Part shown: positions 61,591-64,000 of the stretch, one piece after another
How positions within the stretch are numbered: the first letter of the stretch is position 1
Layout: each line of letters begins with the position of its first letter
Origin: Hypericum androsaemum
Lineage: Eukaryota; Streptophyta; Magnoliopsida; Malpighiales; Hypericaceae
Length of the DNA: 64,000 nt
Assembly (NCBI GenBank): GCA_963995505.1
Contig: OZ023190.1
Location: 6,280,516-6,344,515, forward strand
Direction of reading: 5' to 3'
Notes under the pieces: model-generated
Databases searched by the model: none
What the model was told of the DNA's origin: nothing
What the model saw: the letters and a program-made list of their open reading frames with translations, nothing else
Translations under genes and position numbers: made by a program

Positions 61591-64000
61591 CCCCCTCGTA
61601 AGTTGGACTATGAATATCCAAAGTCCCAACTTACGAACTAAGAATTTAAAATGTCTAATGAACAATCCCTTTGTTAGAAGATCTGCCAACTGGAATTCTG
61701 ATTTGACATGGAAGAGTTTAACCTTCCCAGCTTGTACATTTTTCTTGTGGCAATCTATTTCTATATATTTTGTCCACTTATGAAACACCGCATTCTCAGC
61801 TATATGAATGGCCGATTTGTTGTCGCATTAAATTAATGATGTTCTAGAATGCACACACTTCATATTTCCCAACAAGTACATAATCCATTGAATCTCTCGG
61901 GAGACTGAAGCCAATGCTCTGTATTCTGCTTCAACTGAAGAGCAAGACATTGTTGCTTGCTTCTTGGCTTTCCATGATACGAGTGAATTGCCAAGGTACA
62001 CACAATAACCTGTCACAGATCGCAGAGTATCAGGGCAAAAATTATAACTACTATCTGCATATGCTTTGAGCTTCCCATTTGACTCAACTGGATAATAAAG
62101 AACCAGTCCTGGCGCATTGTTGATATATTTCAGTACATTATATGCTGCTCTCAAATGTATATATGTTGGTTTAGTTAGATATTGGCTCAATTGCTACACT
62201 ATAAAGCTGATGTCAGGACATGTTATCCCCAACTATAATAATTTACCAATGATTCTCCCTATAGACTTGAATCTTCAACTAATCGTCTCTTTGATTATAG
62301 ATTTTCCTTGTTGATCATATGGAAGGACATCCAATAAATTACATGCTTCTTCTTTTAGTGACGTACTTATATCAACAGGGGATTGTCTTGGTTTGCATCC
62401 TAGGTAACCAACATCTTTTAGTATTTTAAGCGCATATTTCTTTTGACATAGATGGATACCTTCATTGTTTTTAGCTATTTCCAGTGCAAGGAAATACTTC
62501 AATTTTTCCAAGTCTTTCAACTTCAAAGTCTTCTCCAAACAATCTTTAGAAGTATTGATAATATTCTCTGAGGTACTTGCCAGTATAATATCATCCACAT
62601 ACACCAACAGAGCAACAAAAAATTATGCATCCTTCTTGATGAACAAGGAGTGATCATTTGGTGATTGTTCAAAATCAAAATCCAATAAAATAGAACTTAA
62701 CTTAGCGAACCATTGTCGACTAGCCTGTTTCAACCCATAAAGAGATCTCTGTAGCTTGCAGACCTTACCTCGATCTCCCTCCTCTAGTTTCAAACCAGAA
62801 GGAACTTGCATATAAACTTTCTCTTGCAATTCCCCGTAGAGAAAATCATTATTGACATCCAACTAATGGAGTAACCAGCCCTTGCTGAGTGCAAGGCTAT
62901 AAGCACATGGACAATAGACATCTTGGCAATAGAACTAAAAATATCAAAATAATTGATGCCAAGAGATTGTGTGAAATCCTGAGCAACCAACCTTGCTTTG
63001 AAATGTTCAACACTACCATCAGCTTTATGTTTGATCTTATAAACCCACATGTTGCTAACTACCTTCTTACCAGGAGGTAACCAAGTCAAGGTCCAAGTAT
63101 GATTCTGGTTAAGAGCAAGAAGCTTCAACTTCATTGTAGCAACCCAACATTTATCCTTCCTAGCCTCCTCATAAGATTGCGGTTCAGTATAAAGCAAAAT
63201 AAAATAAGTAAAAGTTTTATACATAGGAGCTAAATGATTTAAAAGAAAATAAGATCGTAAAGAATAAGGAACACAAGGAAGGGAAGCAGCATAAGCATGA
63301 TTAGAAGAGACCTGTGCTGGAGAGTGATCAATCGAGTGCACTGGGATCACATCATAGTCATAATTGTGAAGGTAGTGAGGTATGGTATTAGGTCTGGTAG
63401 ACCTTCTCAAAGGATGAGAAGGAGGTCTAGGACGTGGAGATAAATGAGAGGATGGAATGGACGGAATGGAAGTAGGTGATGGAGGAGGTATGATAGGTGA
63501 AGGTGATTGGTTAGTAGGATAATGAGGGAAAAGATAGGGAATGGTAAAAACTACATCTGTCGGGTCTACAAACTGGAAATGTCCATCTTTGTACATAGAA
63601 GCATCTTGAAAGGGAAAGATGTGTTCATAGAAGATCACATCTCATGAAACAATAACTGAATGGTTCTCCAAATCATACAGTTTATAGCTTTGATGCCAAC
63701 AGGAATTCCCAGATGTACATATTGTCGAGCCTTTGGCTGAAGTTTTATTCTACGAACTGATGTGGTGGATGCATAACTCAAGCAACCAAACACTCTCAAA
63801 TGACTGAATTGAGGTTTCTTTTGGTATAACAGCTCATAGAGTGAGGAATCTGTTATGGTACGAGATGGGAGTCCATTGATTAAGTAAGCTGCATAAAGAA
63901 CAACATCTCCCAAAAAATTAGTAGGTAGACTAGCTTGAATTGTCAAGGATCTAGCCATGTTGAGCAAAGATTGGTTTTTTCTCTCAACCCTTCCATTTTG
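61591..64000 (-). pseudogene. Copia pol of the minus-strand element (integrase to RNase H)
   Basis: The window edge begins inside the integrase NGRVERKNQSLLNMARSL motif. Frame 63967-63635 holds the rest of the integrase and the LRVFGCLSYAS segment. Frame 63638-62790 holds the linker and the start of RT (NHTWTLTWLPPGKK, VVSNMWVYKIK, KARLVAQDFTQSLGINYFD). A break follows, then SLYGLKQASRQW, then the catalytic YVDD (62607-62275). RNase H (62190-61828, then 61788-61600) includes YADSSYNFCPDTLRS, SSVEAEYRAL and FHVKSEFQLADLLTKGL. Several stops separate the pieces. Confidence 0.92.

Larger units (their letters stand above)
61031..64000 (-). mobile_element. Ty1/copia retrotransposon, minus strand, cut by window end
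   Basis: Pol domains run right to left from integrase (63967) to RNase H (61600). A GGGG-rich polypurine tract (complement of CCCCCTCG, 61591-61598) comes next and then the 3' LTR. The 5' part of the element lies beyond position 64000. The frames are broken, so this copy is probably inactive. Confidence 0.9.

Overview
This is a stretch of nuclear DNA from a flowering plant, most likely a eudicot. It is AT-rich, and its genes are interrupted by spliceosomal GT-AG introns. It carries plant class III chitinases and a plant UBC8/UBC28-type E2 enzyme, and the intergenic space is filled by Ty1/copia, LINE, SINE, hAT, Mutator-like (MULE) and PIF/Harbinger elements. I cannot name the species. Only three intact protein-coding genes are supported: a ubiquitin-conjugating enzyme (minus strand, four coding exons, 21086-22864), a small protein with a class-I-myosin TH1 tail domain and no motor (plus strand, four exons, 28887-31351), and a single-exon class III (GH18) endochitinase (minus strand, 45588-46502).

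Layout. 1-7.3 kb: intergenic DNA, then an old Ty1/copia relic that holds a nested hAT element and an internal duplication of its own pol region. 7.8-20 kb: gene-free DNA with several non-autonomous transposons, including a MULE (12405-13772) that carries a piece of a leucine-rich-repeat receptor gene, a 521-bp TIR element, degenerate tandem repeats, a large inverted repeat, and a five-unit 35-bp minisatellite with a CArG box in every unit. 21-31.4 kb: the UBC and TH1 genes, separated by retroposon-like DNA that contains a hAT transposase relic, plus a copia gag relic and MITEs. 31.4-45 kb: gene-free DNA with a tRNA-derived SINE, a four-unit long tandem repeat, a MULE with a perfect 9-bp target-site duplication (TSD), a decayed Harbinger element, and a nested structure of minisatellite, hAT and MULE with a captured gene piece. 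45.4-60 kb: a tandem duplication of a chitinase locus. Copy A is intact. Copy B is a pseudogene flanked on both sides by LTR retrotransposons, one with LTRs of about 1 kb on its 3' side and one 4.8-kb copia element on its 5' side. 60-64 kb: a 5'-truncated LINE, then a minus-strand copia element that runs off the window.

The three working genes show no shared pathway: ubiquitin transfer, probable membrane-lipid/cytoskeleton binding (inferred from the TH1 fold), and extracellular chitin hydrolysis in defence. The main interest of the window is its history. Target-site duplications and a paralogous empty site let the order of many insertions be read directly. Element boundaries were read by eye. 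Those with matching TSDs are precise to a base or two, and others are approximate.
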